A stretch of 64,000 nt of DNA from Bradyrhizobium sp. KBS0727 (GTDB lineage Bacteria; Pseudomonadota; Alphaproteobacteria; Rhizobiales; Xanthobacteraceae): positions 1,793,501-1,857,500 of the forward strand of contig NZ_CP042176.1 in assembly GCF_005937885.2 (NCBI RefSeq). The letters run 5' to 3'. The first letter of the stretch is position 1. Each line of letters starts with the position of its first letter. This document shows, one piece after another, positions 8,057-16,759 of the stretch. Position numbers and translations under genes: made by a program. The notes beneath the pieces are model-generated. The model was not told where the DNA came from. It did not search any database and saw only the letters and a list, made by a program, of their open reading frames with translations.

Positions 8057-8150
8057 TTTGCTGCGTTGCATGAGTCCGGTTTTGGGCACAAAGCGGATAT
8101 CGCGTGATGTCCGGCTTGAGTCCGTTACGCGCTCAATAGCGGACACGCGA
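8057..8150. repeat. GATGTCCG-type repeat, variant copy f
   Basis: The lead-in TTGCTGCGTTGCATGAGTCC is followed by GGTTTTGGGCACAAAGCGG, then GTGATGTCCGGCTTGAGTCC and CAATAGCGGACACGCG. It starts nine bases after the stop of the second binding-protein gene. Several TCCG/CGGA blocks could pair as a hairpin. Confidence 0.55.
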
Positions 8151-8217
8151 TCTACGTTGCAGCTAATCGATCGATAACGAGCGGAGGCGGCAAGCCGGGC
8201 GAAGCAGGCAGGCAGGT

Positions 8218-8484
8218 CTACTGCTTCGCCAGCGACAGCGAGAATTCGCCGTTGCGAACGCGCCCGGGAAGCCCTTCGACGAATTTCGCCACCGCGTCCT
8301 CGCCATAGGTCGAGACCAGTTCGGCAAGCGCGGTGAACAGGCTCGCCTGCGCCAGGCAGTCGCCGTCGACGCCGTCGTGCCGCGCCTCGGCCCAGGCCTC
8401 GTTGAGGTAGCTGAGCGCCGCCTGCTTCTGTTCGTGGTCGGGAAGCGGATCGCGGGCGGTCGAGAAGGTCGCGGGATGGCTCAT
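8218..8484 (-). CDS. Conserved-type hypothetical protein
   Basis: An 88-residue soluble protein starts at 8484 (MSHPATFSTARDPLP). It is mostly helical in appearance, with a middle segment NEAWAEARHDGVDGDCLAQASLFTALAELVSTYGEDAVAKFVEGLP. The frame continues upstream to 8547, but that part is not protein-like. There is no signal peptide, no membrane segment and no motif that I recognise; the ribosome-binding site is weak. It lies 153 bp downstream of the HAD phosphatase on the same strand. Confidence 0.6.
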   Translation of the reverse strand: MSHPATFSTARDPLPDHEQKQAALSYLNEAWAEARHDGVDGDCLAQASLFTALAELVSTYGEDAVAKFVEGLPGRVRNGEFSLSLAKQ

Positions 8485-8637
8485 GAAACTCAACGAATCT
8501 GTGCGCGATCCAGGGCGGATCGCATCGAACACCGTAAGCTGTAGCACGCGGCAGGCTTACGGCGAGGTAGTTCTTTAGGAAAGGTTAACGGCGCTGCGCG
8601 TATTTGCGGCACAGTTCCAAAGGCAGGTGCATGCATC

Positions 8638-9273
8638 TTACGAAACGCAGCCCAAAATCTCCGCGGGCGTGGCGCAGACATGCTGCGCGCCGGCGCCGAG
8701 CAACTCATCCCTGCTGCCATAGCCGTAGAGCACGCCGATGCCCTTGATGCCGTTGTTGGCGGCGCCGACCATGTCGTGGCTGCGGTCGCCGATCATCAGG
8801 CTTTTGGCCGGATCGGTCGCCGTTTCTTTCAGCGCGTAGGTCAGCAGATGGGATTTGTCGGCGCGGGTGCCGTCCAGTTCCGCGCCGAACACGCGGCTGA
8901 AATGCGGCCGAAGCTCGAAATGGTCGATGATGCGGTCGGCATAGACGTGGGCCTTGCTGGTGGCGACGAACAGCCGGTGGCCGGACTGCCTGAGCGTTGT
9001 CAGCACCTCGGCGATGCCGTCATAGACCCGGTTCTCGTACAGTCCGATATCGGAAAAGCGTTCGCGGTACAGCGCGACGGCGCGGTCGGCGGAATCTTCG
9101 CCCAGCATTTTGACAAAACTCGATCGCAGCGGCGGGCCGATGCACCAGGTCAATTCGTCCTCGGTCGGGATGTCAGCCTGATCCATTTTCTGCAGCGCAT
9201 ACCGGATCGAGCGGGTGATGCCGGGTTTCGGGTCGGTCAGCGTGCCGTCGAGGTCGAAGAAAATCGTGTCCAT
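8638..9273 (-). CDS. HAD-superfamily hydrolase, phosphoglycolate phosphatase-like
   Basis: The 211-residue product shows all four HAD motifs: the nucleophile motif FFDLDGTLT with Asp7 and Asp9, motif II threonine in LFVATSKAH, a lysine in the TRADKSHLL region (motif III), and motif IV in MIGDRSHDMVGA. The helical cap between motifs I and II places it in the Gph/PGP-like subfamily I, which dephosphorylates small phosphorylated metabolites such as 2-phosphoglycolate or pyrophosphate. Exact substrate is not readable from sequence. It precedes the small hypothetical gene at 8218 on the same strand. Confidence 0.88.
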   Translation of the reverse strand: MDTIFFDLDGTLTDPKPGITRSIRYALQKMDQADIPTEDELTWCIGPPLRSSFVKMLGEDSADRAVALYRERFSDIGLYENRVYDGIAEVLTTLRQSGHRLFVATSKAHVYADRIIDHFELRPHFSRVFGAELDGTRADKSHLLTYALKETATDPAKSLMIGDRSHDMVGAANNGIKGIGVLYGYGSRDELLGAGAQHVCATPAEILGCVS

Positions 9274-9309
9274 GGTTGTCGTTCACCTGTTGTCGGCAGC
9301 GCTGGCCCA

Positions 9310-9439
9310 ACCCCATCCTATAGACTGCCCGACGGGCAAATCACCCCCCGATATGGGTCCAGCCCCTTGCGAAAAAATATTTCGCTGGCGCCGTCGGGCA
9401 AATCAGTCGTTCAACTCCCGCCATCCTGTCCCGCCAGAG
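9310..9439. repeat. Bradyrhizobium-type composite repeat, left part
   Basis: This gene-free stretch contains CGACGGGCAAATCA (9330-9343) and again CGTCGGGCAAATCA (9392-9405), flanking an AT-rich core with AAAAAATATTTCGC. I recognise this combination, followed by a CCCGCCATCCTGTCCCGCCAG-like segment, as the beginning of a dispersed repeat common in Bradyrhizobium genomes. Here it stops near 9439 and its apparent continuation is found at 10751, beyond the IS110 element. Recognition is from memory, not from a search. Confidence 0.5.
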
Positions 9440-9599
9440 CAACCATGCTGAGAAGTAGCCCGGCGATCGGGCGGCCTCAAGGCTGGCGCTGACGCGCCCC
9501 CGCCTTCGGCGGCTACGGCCTTGACCCCGCCCGCTCGTCGGTCTGTTGGCTTTCCATGCGCACGGTCGGAGACCGAGCGCAGTAAGTGCGCTCGCGCAG

Positions 9600-10745
<1,146 letters not shown>

Positions 10746-10750
10746 GACAC

Positions 10751-11150
10751 AAGGGGCGTCGGCCGTCGTCGCAAACGAGGGGCAGGGAGCGGTGGACGCG
10801 AAGGCTGCGACTGACGAGCGCGGCAGATGCGTACGGTGAAATCGTTTGGGTCCGACGCCCCGGTGCTGGCGTCAAGTTGGCGGAAGCGAAAGCTGAAGCT
10901 GATGATGGTGGCAAGAAAGCCGGTCACCAGGACGAAATCGTATAAGCCGTAAAGCCATTGCGCAGGGAAGGCCGGATGCCTCCGCCAAACCTGTATGCTC
11001 GTGCGCAAATCTTGTTGCATCTATCGCGCGCGAGACCGCGGGTGCGGCGTGCACCCGGTCTTCCCTGCGCCCTCTGATTTCTGGAGGGCGAACGAAATGC
11101 AAAACTCCGGGCGCATCGCGCCGCGAGATCGCGAAGGCATGTTTGCATGT
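10751..11150. repeat. Bradyrhizobium-type composite repeat, right part
   Basis: I recognise a dispersed Bradyrhizobium repeat in this order: AAGGGGCGTCGGCCGTCGTC, GGTGCTGGCGTCAAGTTGGC (10862-10881), an AAGAAAGCCGGTCACCAGG segment, then GCGCAGGGAAGGCCGG (10958-10973), CTGTATGCTCGTGCGCAAAT, a hairpin CGGGTGC-GGCGT-GCACCCG, and CCGGTCTTCCCTGCGC, which is the inverted partner of the GCGCAGGGAAGG block with one mismatch. ORFs through it are not convincing. No gene is called between 10560 and 11273. Confidence 0.5.
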
Positions 11151-11151
11151 T

Positions 11152-11250
11152 CCGTCATTCCGGGGCGATGCGCAGCATCGAACCCGGAATCTCGAGATTC
11201 TCCGATGTGCAATTGCACATCGTAGTTCGCTTCGCGCCCCGGAATGACGG
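11152..11250. repeat. REP-like palindromic repeat (CCGTCATTCCGGGGC family)
   Basis: Perfect 16-base arms CCGTCATTCCGGGGCG (11152-11167) and CGCCCCGGAATGACGG (11235-11250) enclose a second perfect palindrome, CGATGTGCAATTGCACATCG (11203-11222). Related copies occur near 58457, 59820 and 60873. It lies just downstream of the stop codon of the minus-strand gene at 11274. Confidence 0.8.
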
Positions 11251-11273
11251 CGTCCCGCAATGACGGAGAGGAC

Positions 11274-11651
11274 CTAATTCGCGTAGCGCGCCGTCAGATC
11301 GCGCGAGATCTTCGAGCCTTCCTCGATGTAGCGGCGGATCGCCACCGAGGCGGCGGGCGTGCAGGTGCGGTAGGTCTGCTGAAAGCCGTTATAGCCGCGG
11401 TTGAAGCCGGCGATCATGCGGGCGCGGCGGTCGCCGGACGGGGTTTCGGCATCGACCAGCGCCTGCATCTCGTTGCGCCATTTCGCCCCCTCATTGGTGC
11501 CGCAGATGCCGCGCAGATAGTGCAGCGTGCCGAGGATTTCGGCGAGCCGCTGCAGGTCGCCGTCAAACGGGGCGGCGGCATCCTGGGCCCGGGCGGGGAC
11601 GAGGTTGCAGGCTGCGATGAGGATGAGAAAGGCCAGAAATTGCTTGAGCAT
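11274..11651 (-). CDS. TIGR02301-family exported protein
   Basis: The 125-residue product begins with a signal peptide (MLKQFLAFLILIAAC, cleavage near ARAQD) and continues with the family block LQRLAEILGTLHYLRGICG, a conserved pair of cysteines (ICGTNE and YRTCTP), and FNRGYNGFQQTYRTC. TIGR02301 is a family restricted to Alphaproteobacteria with no known function; the cysteines probably form a disulfide in the periplasm. The start at 11651 was chosen because the leader begins there; an upstream ATG at 11708 would add a non-hydrophobic extension. It follows the NUDIX gene on the same strand by 75 bp, an arrangement suggesting co-transcription. Confidence 0.8.
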   Translation of the reverse strand: MLKQFLAFLILIAACNLVPARAQDAAAPFDGDLQRLAEILGTLHYLRGICGTNEGAKWRNEMQALVDAETPSGDRRARMIAGFNRGYNGFQQTYRTCTPAASVAIRRYIEEGSKISRDLTARYAN

Positions 11652-11726
11652 TTGGGGGTCCAGAACCCGCCCGATATGCCCCCTCAATACGCCCGAGGCA
11701 AGGCGCAATCCCTTGCGAGTTCCGTG

Positions 11727-12146
11727 TTAAATGAACTTCCGGGCCGCCTCGATGACCTCCAGGAGGCCGCCGGTGACCTTGAGGTCGCCGATCGCGTCCG
11801 GCGCCAGCCATTTGAAATCGTCATGTTCGTCGTTCAGGACCGGCTCCCGGGCAGTCCAGCGCGCCGCAAACGACATGATGAGATAATGCCCGCCGCCCTC
11901 GGCCGTCGGCAGCACCTCGCGCCATCCGGCCAGCTGCAGAATTTCGATTCGAAGCCCGGTTTCCTCGTCAACCTCGCGATGCAGCGCGGTGTGCAGCGAT
12001 TCGCCGAATTCGACCCGGCCGCCGGGGAACGAGTAAAAACCCTTGCCAGGCGAGCGGGAACGGCGAACCAGCAACACCTTGCCGTCGCGAAAGATCGCGC
12101 CGCTGACGGCAAGCTGTGGACGGGCCGGCTGAGCAGAGGAAACCAA
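11727..12146 (-). CDS. NUDIX hydrolase
   Basis: The 139-residue protein contains a complete Nudix box (GGRVEFGESLHTALHREVDE followed by ETGL), with the metal-binding REVDEE core in place. The N-terminal strand AVSGAIFRDGKVLLVRRS and C-terminal helix are typical of small MutT-like enzymes that hydrolyse nucleoside diphosphates linked to another moiety. The substrate cannot be predicted. It precedes the TIGR02301 gene on the minus strand. Confidence 0.9.
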   Translation of the reverse strand: MVSSAQPARPQLAVSGAIFRDGKVLLVRRSRSPGKGFYSFPGGRVEFGESLHTALHREVDEETGLRIEILQLAGWREVLPTAEGGGHYLIMSFAARWTAREPVLNDEHDDFKWLAPDAIGDLKVTGGLLEVIEAARKFI

Positions 12147-12251
12147 GGCGAGATCCGCGAAGAGGGGAACGATTTTGCTGCCGGATCATGCCCGATCGAA
12201 CCGCGCAGGTCTAATTCGATGTGGGCCGCCGGTTCGCTCGAAAAGACTTCG

Positions 12252-12764
12252 TCAGTTCGCCATGATCGTTTCGACGTCGGCCTCGGAGCCGCCGTTGATG
12301 ATGCCGCCGGCCAGCATCACCAGCGGCTTGACCCAGCCGGTGGCCTGTTCGGCGAGCGTGGCGCGGGTCTTGTCCAGGCGGGCTTCGCGCATCGCCGAGC
12401 CCACCGCGGTCAGGATCGAGGTCATGCTCGAGGTGAGTTTGTCGAACTCGGCGCGGACGTGGGCGTCGGCGGATTCGTAGGCCTCGATCGCGAGATCGCG
12501 GGCCTTGAAGTTGGAGGCCCAGAAATGCTCGGCATAGGACAGCGGGGTCCAGGCGAGGAAGTCCTCGGCGCATTCCGGGATGTCCGGAATCATTTCCAGC
12601 AGCATGACGGCTTCGTTGAAATGATTCAGATAGTCGGTGGCAAGCCCGGTGCGGGGATTGATGTTGGCCGCGCGCAGCATGGCCGCCCGTGCGCTCTGGT
12701 CGAGGCCCGCGTGCAGCAATGTTGGGCGACCGGATCGCGTCTGGGTGGAGGCCATTGAGGTCAT
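12252..12764 (-). CDS. Hypothetical protein, helical
   Basis: This 170-residue protein is predicted to be soluble and largely helical. It includes the segments DYLNHFNEAVMLLEMIPDIP, ECAEDFLAWTPLSYAEHF and a C-terminal hydrophobic stretch VKPLVMLAGGIINGG. I recognise no domain. The ATG at 12764 has a modest GGAACGG upstream; MASTQ at 12752 is an alternative start. Its promoter region is shared with the divergent yedK-like gene (start 12827), which is only 62 bp away. Confidence 0.7.
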   Translation of the reverse strand: MTSMASTQTRSGRPTLLHAGLDQSARAAMLRAANINPRTGLATDYLNHFNEAVMLLEMIPDIPECAEDFLAWTPLSYAEHFWASNFKARDLAIEAYESADAHVRAEFDKLTSSMTSILTAVGSAMREARLDKTRATLAEQATGWVKPLVMLAGGIINGGSEADVETIMAN

Positions 12765-12826
12765 CCGTTCCAGTGTTAAGGTTTGGGATTAACAGACGTT
12801 AAATGATCGCCTATTTGGCCTGGAAA

Positions 12827-13588
12827 ATGTGCGGACGCTTCGTAATTACCTCGCCACCAGCGGCACTTAGGCAGATTTTTGGCTACATCGAGCAGCCAAA
12901 TTTTCCGCCGCGGCACAATATTGCGCCAACCCAGCCGATCCCGGTGGTCATGCTCGAAAATGGCGGCCGGCATTTCCGGTTGATGCGCTGGGGACTGGTG
13001 CCGGCCTGGGTCAAGGACGCCAGGAAGTTCACGTTGCTGATCAACGCGCGTTCCGAGACGGTTCTGGAAAAACCCGCCTTCAAGAACGCGATGAAGCGGC
13101 GCCGCGTGCTGGTCCCGGCGGACGGCTATTACGAATGGCAGGACAAGGACGGCCGCAAGCGGCCGTTTTTCATTCATCGCCGCGACGGCCAGCCGGTCGG
13201 CTTTGCCGCACTGGCGGAAACCTGGATGGGGCCGAACGGCGAGGAGTTCGATGGCGTCGCGATCGTCACCGCACCGGCCAGCCCCGATCTCGCGGCCCTG
13301 CATCATCGGGTGCCCGTGACGATCGCGCCCGATGATTTCGAGCGCTGGCTCGATGGCCGGAGCCATGACGCCGAAGACGTCATGATGCTTTTGAAAGGAC
13401 CTTCGGCTGGCGAGTTCGCCTGGCACGAGGTTTCGACGCGCGTCAATCGCGTCGCCAATGACGACGATCAGCTGGTGCTGCCGATCACCGACGAGGAGCG
13501 GGCGGCCGAAGAGCCAAAGCCGGCGAAGAAAGCCGCCCCGCGCAAGACGGCGGCATCGGAGGATGATGGACAGGGATCGTTATTCTAG
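12827..13588 (+). CDS. yedK: SOS response-associated peptidase / HMCES-type abasic-site protein
   Basis: The 253-residue product starts MCGRF, so removal of methionine exposes Cys2, the catalytic residue that crosslinks to abasic sites in single-stranded DNA. The other family residues are present: N73 in INARSE, E103 in DGYYEW, and H160 in LHHRVP. The start at 12827 is fixed by the need for Cys at position 2; the ORF extends upstream to 12803. The C-terminal 30 residues are a basic Lys/Ala-rich tail ending in GQGSLF, not part of the core fold. It acts in shielding and processing abasic sites at replication forks. No LexA box was recognised upstream. Confidence 0.93.
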   Translation: MCGRFVITSPPAALRQIFGYIEQPNFPPRHNIAPTQPIPVVMLENGGRHFRLMRWGLVPAWVKDARKFTLLINARSETVLEKPAFKNAMKRRRVLVPADGYYEWQDKDGRKRPFFIHRRDGQPVGFAALAETWMGPNGEEFDGVAIVTAPASPDLAALHHRVPVTIAPDDFERWLDGRSHDAEDVMMLLKGPSAGEFAWHEVSTRVNRVANDDDQLVLPITDEERAAEEPKPAKKAAPRKTAASEDDGQGSLF

Positions 13589-13595
13589 CGGAAAA

Positions 13596-14045
13596 CTACG
13601 GCGTCGGGGCGCGGCCGTCGAGCCATTTGGCAAAGGTTACCGTCTCCCGGTTATAGTAACCGATCGATCGGTAGAACGCGTGAACCTGCGCATTGTCCTT
13701 GCGGACCATCAGTTGCAGTTTGAGGATGCCGCGCTCGCGCAGCCACGCTTCCGCGGCGTTCATGATGGCGCGGCCAAAATTCAGGTAGCGGCGATCCGGA
13801 TCGACCGTGACGTAGTAGACCCAGCCGCGATGGCCGTCATGGCCGACCATGACCGATGCCGCGAGGACGCCGTCGCACCGGCCGATCAGCACCGTGGAAT
13901 TGTCGTCGCGGCGGGCGAGCGCAATATCGGCGGCGGGATCGTTCCACGGTCGCGTCGATCCGCAACGCTGCCAGAGTGCGATGACCTCGGCGACATCCTG
14001 GTCTTCAATCTCGGCGATGCTCAGCGTCCCGCCCGGATTGCTCAC
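13596..14045 (-). CDS. ypeA: GNAT-family acetyltransferase, YpeA-like
   Basis: The 149-residue protein has the GNAT fold: N-terminal IAEIEDQDVAEVIALWQRCG, the strand RGWVYYVTVDPDRR, and C-terminal VHAFYRSIGYYNRETVTFAKWL. The acetyl-CoA pyrophosphate-binding loop reads RRYLNFGRAIM, where family members usually have RxxGxG; the first glycine is replaced by Asn, so the loop is atypical. The target of YpeA-like enzymes is unknown. The ATG overlaps the stop of the upstream FAD-linked dehydrogenase gene as ATGA, indicating a translationally coupled tsaC, dehydrogenase, ypeA operon. Confidence 0.85.
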   Translation of the reverse strand: MSNPGGTLSIAEIEDQDVAEVIALWQRCGSTRPWNDPAADIALARRDDNSTVLIGRCDGVLAASVMVGHDGHRGWVYYVTVDPDRRYLNFGRAIMNAAEAWLRERGILKLQLMVRKDNAQVHAFYRSIGYYNRETVTFAKWLDGRAPTP

Positions 14046-15484
14046 AGCACCTTGCCCGGATTCATGATGCCATGCGGATCGAGCATCTTCTTGATGCCGC
14101 GCATCAGTTCGATCGCGACCTTGTCCTTGACGTCGGGCAGTTCGTCGCGCTTGAGCACGCCGATGCCGTGCTCGGCCGAGATCGATCCGCCCATGCGCAG
14201 CACGATCGCGAACACCACCGCGTTGACCTCGTGCCAGCGCGCCAGAAAATCCTCCGACTTGCCGCCGACCGGCTGGGAGACGTTGTAATGGATATTGCCG
14301 TCGCCGAGGTGGCCGAACGGCACCGGCCGCGAGCCGGGGATCAGCTTGACGACGGCGGCGTTGGCTTCCGCGATGAACTCGGGCACCGCCGCGACCGGCA
14401 CCGAGATATCGTGCTTGATCGACCCGCCTTCCGGCTTCTGCGCCGCCGACATCTCGTCGCGCAGCTTCCAGAAGCCGGCGCGCTGGGTCAGGTTCGCCGC
14501 GATCACGGCATCGTCGACGATGCCTTCTTCCATGCCTTTGGCGAGGATCGCTTCCAGCGTGGCACGGGCGTCGTCGCGCGGGGACGACAGTTCCATCAGC
14601 ACGTACCAGGGATGCTTGCCGCTCAGAGGATCGCGGATGTCGATGCCGTGACGGATGCTGAAATCGACCGCGATGTCGGCCAGCAATTCGAAACTGGTGA
14701 GGCTGCCCGCTGCCTCGTTCTGCGAGATCGAGAGCAGTTTCAGCGCCTGCGCCGGCGATTTGAGGCCGACATAGGCGGTCTCCACCGCGCGCGGCTTCGG
14801 AAACAGTTTCAGGGTCGCAGCCGTAATGAAACCGAGCGTACCTTCGGCGCCGATGAAGAGGTTGCGCAGGTCGTAGCCGGTATTGTCCTTCTTCAGCTTC
14901 GACAGGCCGTTGAGGACCCGGCCGTCGGCCAGCACCACTTCGAGCCCGAGCGCCATCTCGCGCGCGACACCGTAAGCGAGCGCGGCGGTGCCGCCGGCAT
15001 TGGTGGAGAGATTGCCGCCGATGGTGCAGCTTCCCTCGGCGCCGAGCGACAGCGGGAACAGCCGGTCGACGTCACGGGCCGCGTTCTGCGCGATCTGCAG
15101 CACCACGCCGGCCTCGCAGGTCATGGTGTTCGACGCCGGATCGATCTCGCGGATCTTGTCCAGCCGCCGCATCGAGACCACGACCTCACCATTATGCGGG
15201 GTCTGTCCGCCGACCAGGCCGGTATTGCCGCCCTGCGGCACCAGTGCGATTCTGTGCGCGCTGGCGAGCTTGCAGATCGCGGATACTTCGGCGGTCGTTC
15301 CAGGTCGCAACACCAGCGGCGAGCGGCCGTGAAACAGGTCGCGTTCCTCGGTGACATAGGGTGCGATATCGGCGGCGTCGGTCACCGCATACTTGTCGCC
15401 GACGATCATGCGAAATTTCGCGATCAGTTCAGGCGGCAGCGGCGGCACGGCGGCTGGAGCGATATTCATCGTCGTCTCTTTCAT
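14042..15484 (-). CDS. FAD-linked D-2-hydroxyacid dehydrogenase (GlcD/D2HGDH-like)
   Basis: The 480-residue flavoprotein has the FAD_binding_4 domain (VLRPGTTAEVSAICKLAS, then VPQGGNTGLVGGQ and GGNLSTNAGGTAALAYGV) and the C-terminal FAD-oxidase domain with the catalytic histidine motifs GHLGDGNIHYNV and SAEHGIGVLKR, ending in DPHGIMNPGKVL. Proteins with this set oxidise D-lactate, D-2-hydroxyglutarate or glycolate; which one is not readable here. The start could be the ATG at 15484 (AAGGCGG upstream) or at 15469 (MNIAPAAV). It lies 18 bp after tsaC and overlaps ypeA. Confidence 0.9.
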   Translation of the reverse strand: MKETTMNIAPAAVPPLPPELIAKFRMIVGDKYAVTDAADIAPYVTEERDLFHGRSPLVLRPGTTAEVSAICKLASAHRIALVPQGGNTGLVGGQTPHNGEVVVSMRRLDKIREIDPASNTMTCEAGVVLQIAQNAARDVDRLFPLSLGAEGSCTIGGNLSTNAGGTAALAYGVAREMALGLEVVLADGRVLNGLSKLKKDNTGYDLRNLFIGAEGTLGFITAATLKLFPKPRAVETAYVGLKSPAQALKLLSISQNEAAGSLTSFELLADIAVDFSIRHGIDIRDPLSGKHPWYVLMELSSPRDDARATLEAILAKGMEEGIVDDAVIAANLTQRAGFWKLRDEMSAAQKPEGGSIKHDISVPVAAVPEFIAEANAAVVKLIPGSRPVPFGHLGDGNIHYNVSQPVGGKSEDFLARWHEVNAVVFAIVLRMGGSISAEHGIGVLKRDELPDVKDKVAIELMRGIKKMLDPHGIMNPGKVL

Positions 15485-15502
15485 GGCCGCCTTGCGGCGG
15501 CG

Positions 15503-16495
15503 TTATTCCCGTCCGACCGCCGCACGGCGCAGCCGGTCGTTGATGGCTTCACCCAGTCCTTCGTCCGGGATCGGCATGACCGCGATGGTGCGCACGCCCC
15601 GGGCATCGAGCGCGCGAAGAAAACCGAACAGGTTGGCGGCGGCCTCGGCGAGATCGCCGCGTGCAGACAGATTCATCACTGCGGAAGCGGCGTCAATTCC
15701 CGAAATTGCTCCGAGGCCGAACGCGAGCAATGCCTCGCCGGGCTCGATCTGGCTTGCATGAAGCCGCACCTTCGCGCGTGGCGCGTAATGCGAGGCCAGC
15801 ATGCCCGGCGCCAGAGGTTGTCCGCTGTCGCTGTCGGCGTCGACCGGCGGCTGCAGCAGCGGGCGGCCGAGGACGCGTTCGATCTCGGCGCGCGGCAGGC
15901 CGCCGGGCCGGAGCAGCATCGGCTGGTCGAAGCAGCCGACAATGGTCGATTCGACGCCGACCGCGACCGCGCCACCGTCGACGATCAGGTCGATCCGCCC
16001 CGAAAGGTCGCTTTCGACATGGGCGGCGGTGGTCGGCGAGACGTGGCCCGACAGGTTGGCCGAAGGTGCGGCCACCGGACGGCCGAACCGGCGCAGGATA
16101 TCGCGCGCCACAGGGTGGGCCGGTATCCGGATCGCGACGGTATCGAGGCCCGCGGTCGCAAGGTCCGCCACCGCGCAGCCATCGGCCTTGGGCAAAACCA
16201 GCGTCAGCGGACCCGGCCAGAATGCCTCGGCGAGGGCCAGCGCCGGGGCGTCAAAGCGGGCGATCTGCCGCGCGGCGCTGATATCGCCGACATGGGCGAT
16301 CAGCGGATTGAAGGCCGGGCGGCCCTTGGCCTGGTAGAGGCGGGCGATCGCCGCCGGATTGGTGGCATCGGCGCCGAGGCCGTAAACGGTCTCGGTCGGG
16401 AATGCGACCAGCCCGCCCTGGTCAAGGGAATGCGCGGCTGCGGCCGTGGCAGCCTCGCCGGCGGGCAAAATCGGGGTCTTCAGGCCGACATTCAC
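15503..16495 (-). CDS. tsaC: L-threonylcarbamoyladenylate synthase (Sua5 type)
   Basis: The 330-residue enzyme makes threonylcarbamoyl-AMP from threonine, bicarbonate and ATP for the t6A37 tRNA modification. The YrdC domain fills the first 200 residues (GGLVAFPTETVYGLGADA, KGRPAFNPLIAHV, WPGPLTLVL, APSANLSGHVSPTTA, VESTIV). After a linker (LAPGMLASHYAPRAKV) comes the Sua5 C-terminal domain, so this is the long Sua5 form rather than short TsaC. It is the first gene of the minus-strand operon, with its start 70 bp from the divergent tRNA-Pro gene. Confidence 0.95.
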   Translation of the reverse strand: MNVGLKTPILPAGEAATAAAAHSLDQGGLVAFPTETVYGLGADATNPAAIARLYQAKGRPAFNPLIAHVGDISAARQIARFDAPALALAEAFWPGPLTLVLPKADGCAVADLATAGLDTVAIRIPAHPVARDILRRFGRPVAAPSANLSGHVSPTTAAHVESDLSGRIDLIVDGGAVAVGVESTIVGCFDQPMLLRPGGLPRAEIERVLGRPLLQPPVDADSDSGQPLAPGMLASHYAPRAKVRLHASQIEPGEALLAFGLGAISGIDAASAVMNLSARGDLAEAAANLFGFLRALDARGVRTIAVMPIPDEGLGEAINDRLRRAAVGRE

Positions 16496-16522
16496 TGTGA
16501 TTTATTTCCTCAAATCGGCGCC

Positions 16523-16551
16523 TTGCAGTGGCCGAAACCCAAGGCTATAAG
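16523..16551 (+). promoter_or_regulatory. Likely sigma-70-type promoter of tRNA-Pro
   Basis: A -35-like TTGCAG (16523-16528) and a -10-like TATAAG (16546-16551) are separated by 17 bp. The tRNA begins 14 bases after the -10 hexamer, so initiation would give a very short leader. Confidence 0.5.
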
Positions 16552-16564
16552 CCGCGTTCTTAGT

Positions 16565-16641
16565 CGGAGTGTGGCTCAGCCCGGTAGAGCACTGCGTTCG
16601 GGACGCAGGGGTCGCAGGTTCGAATCCTGCCACTCCGACCA
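16565..16641 (+). tRNA. tRNA-Pro (anticodon CGG), CCA encoded
   Basis: The sequence folds as a complete cloverleaf. The acceptor stem pairs CGGAGTG (16565-16571) with CACTCCG (16631-16637), followed by discriminator A and genomic CCA. The anticodon arm pairs CTGCG with CGCAG around the loop TTCGGGA, giving anticodon CGG for the proline codon CCG. The T arm contains GGTTCGAATCC. No integrase gene is next to it and I saw no duplicated 3' end. Confidence 0.96.
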
Positions 16642-16759
16642 TTCACCGTCAGATTTGGTTCTGATTGCTGGTGATACCCGAGTCAACCACCAACTCGACG
16701 CTGAAAACCCTCAGCTTTTCGCCATTCCCGCGGCCTGATCGCATTCGAACGGAGACCGG

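Noticed and set aside
2332..8150. Integron attC sites as an explanation of the gene-plus-repeat pattern
   Set aside because: The copies lack recognisable RYYYAAC/GTTRRRY core sites and no integron integrase is present in the window.
16565..16641. tRNA-Pro as an integration site for a genomic island
   Set aside because: No integrase gene and no duplicated tRNA 3' end were seen; the flanking genes are housekeeping.
14072..16738. 888-codon plus-strand open frame opposite tsaC and the FAD-linked dehydrogenase
   Set aside because: Its product is Arg/Asp/Gly-rich without motifs and runs antisense to two clear genes; long antisense frames are normal in such GC-rich DNA.
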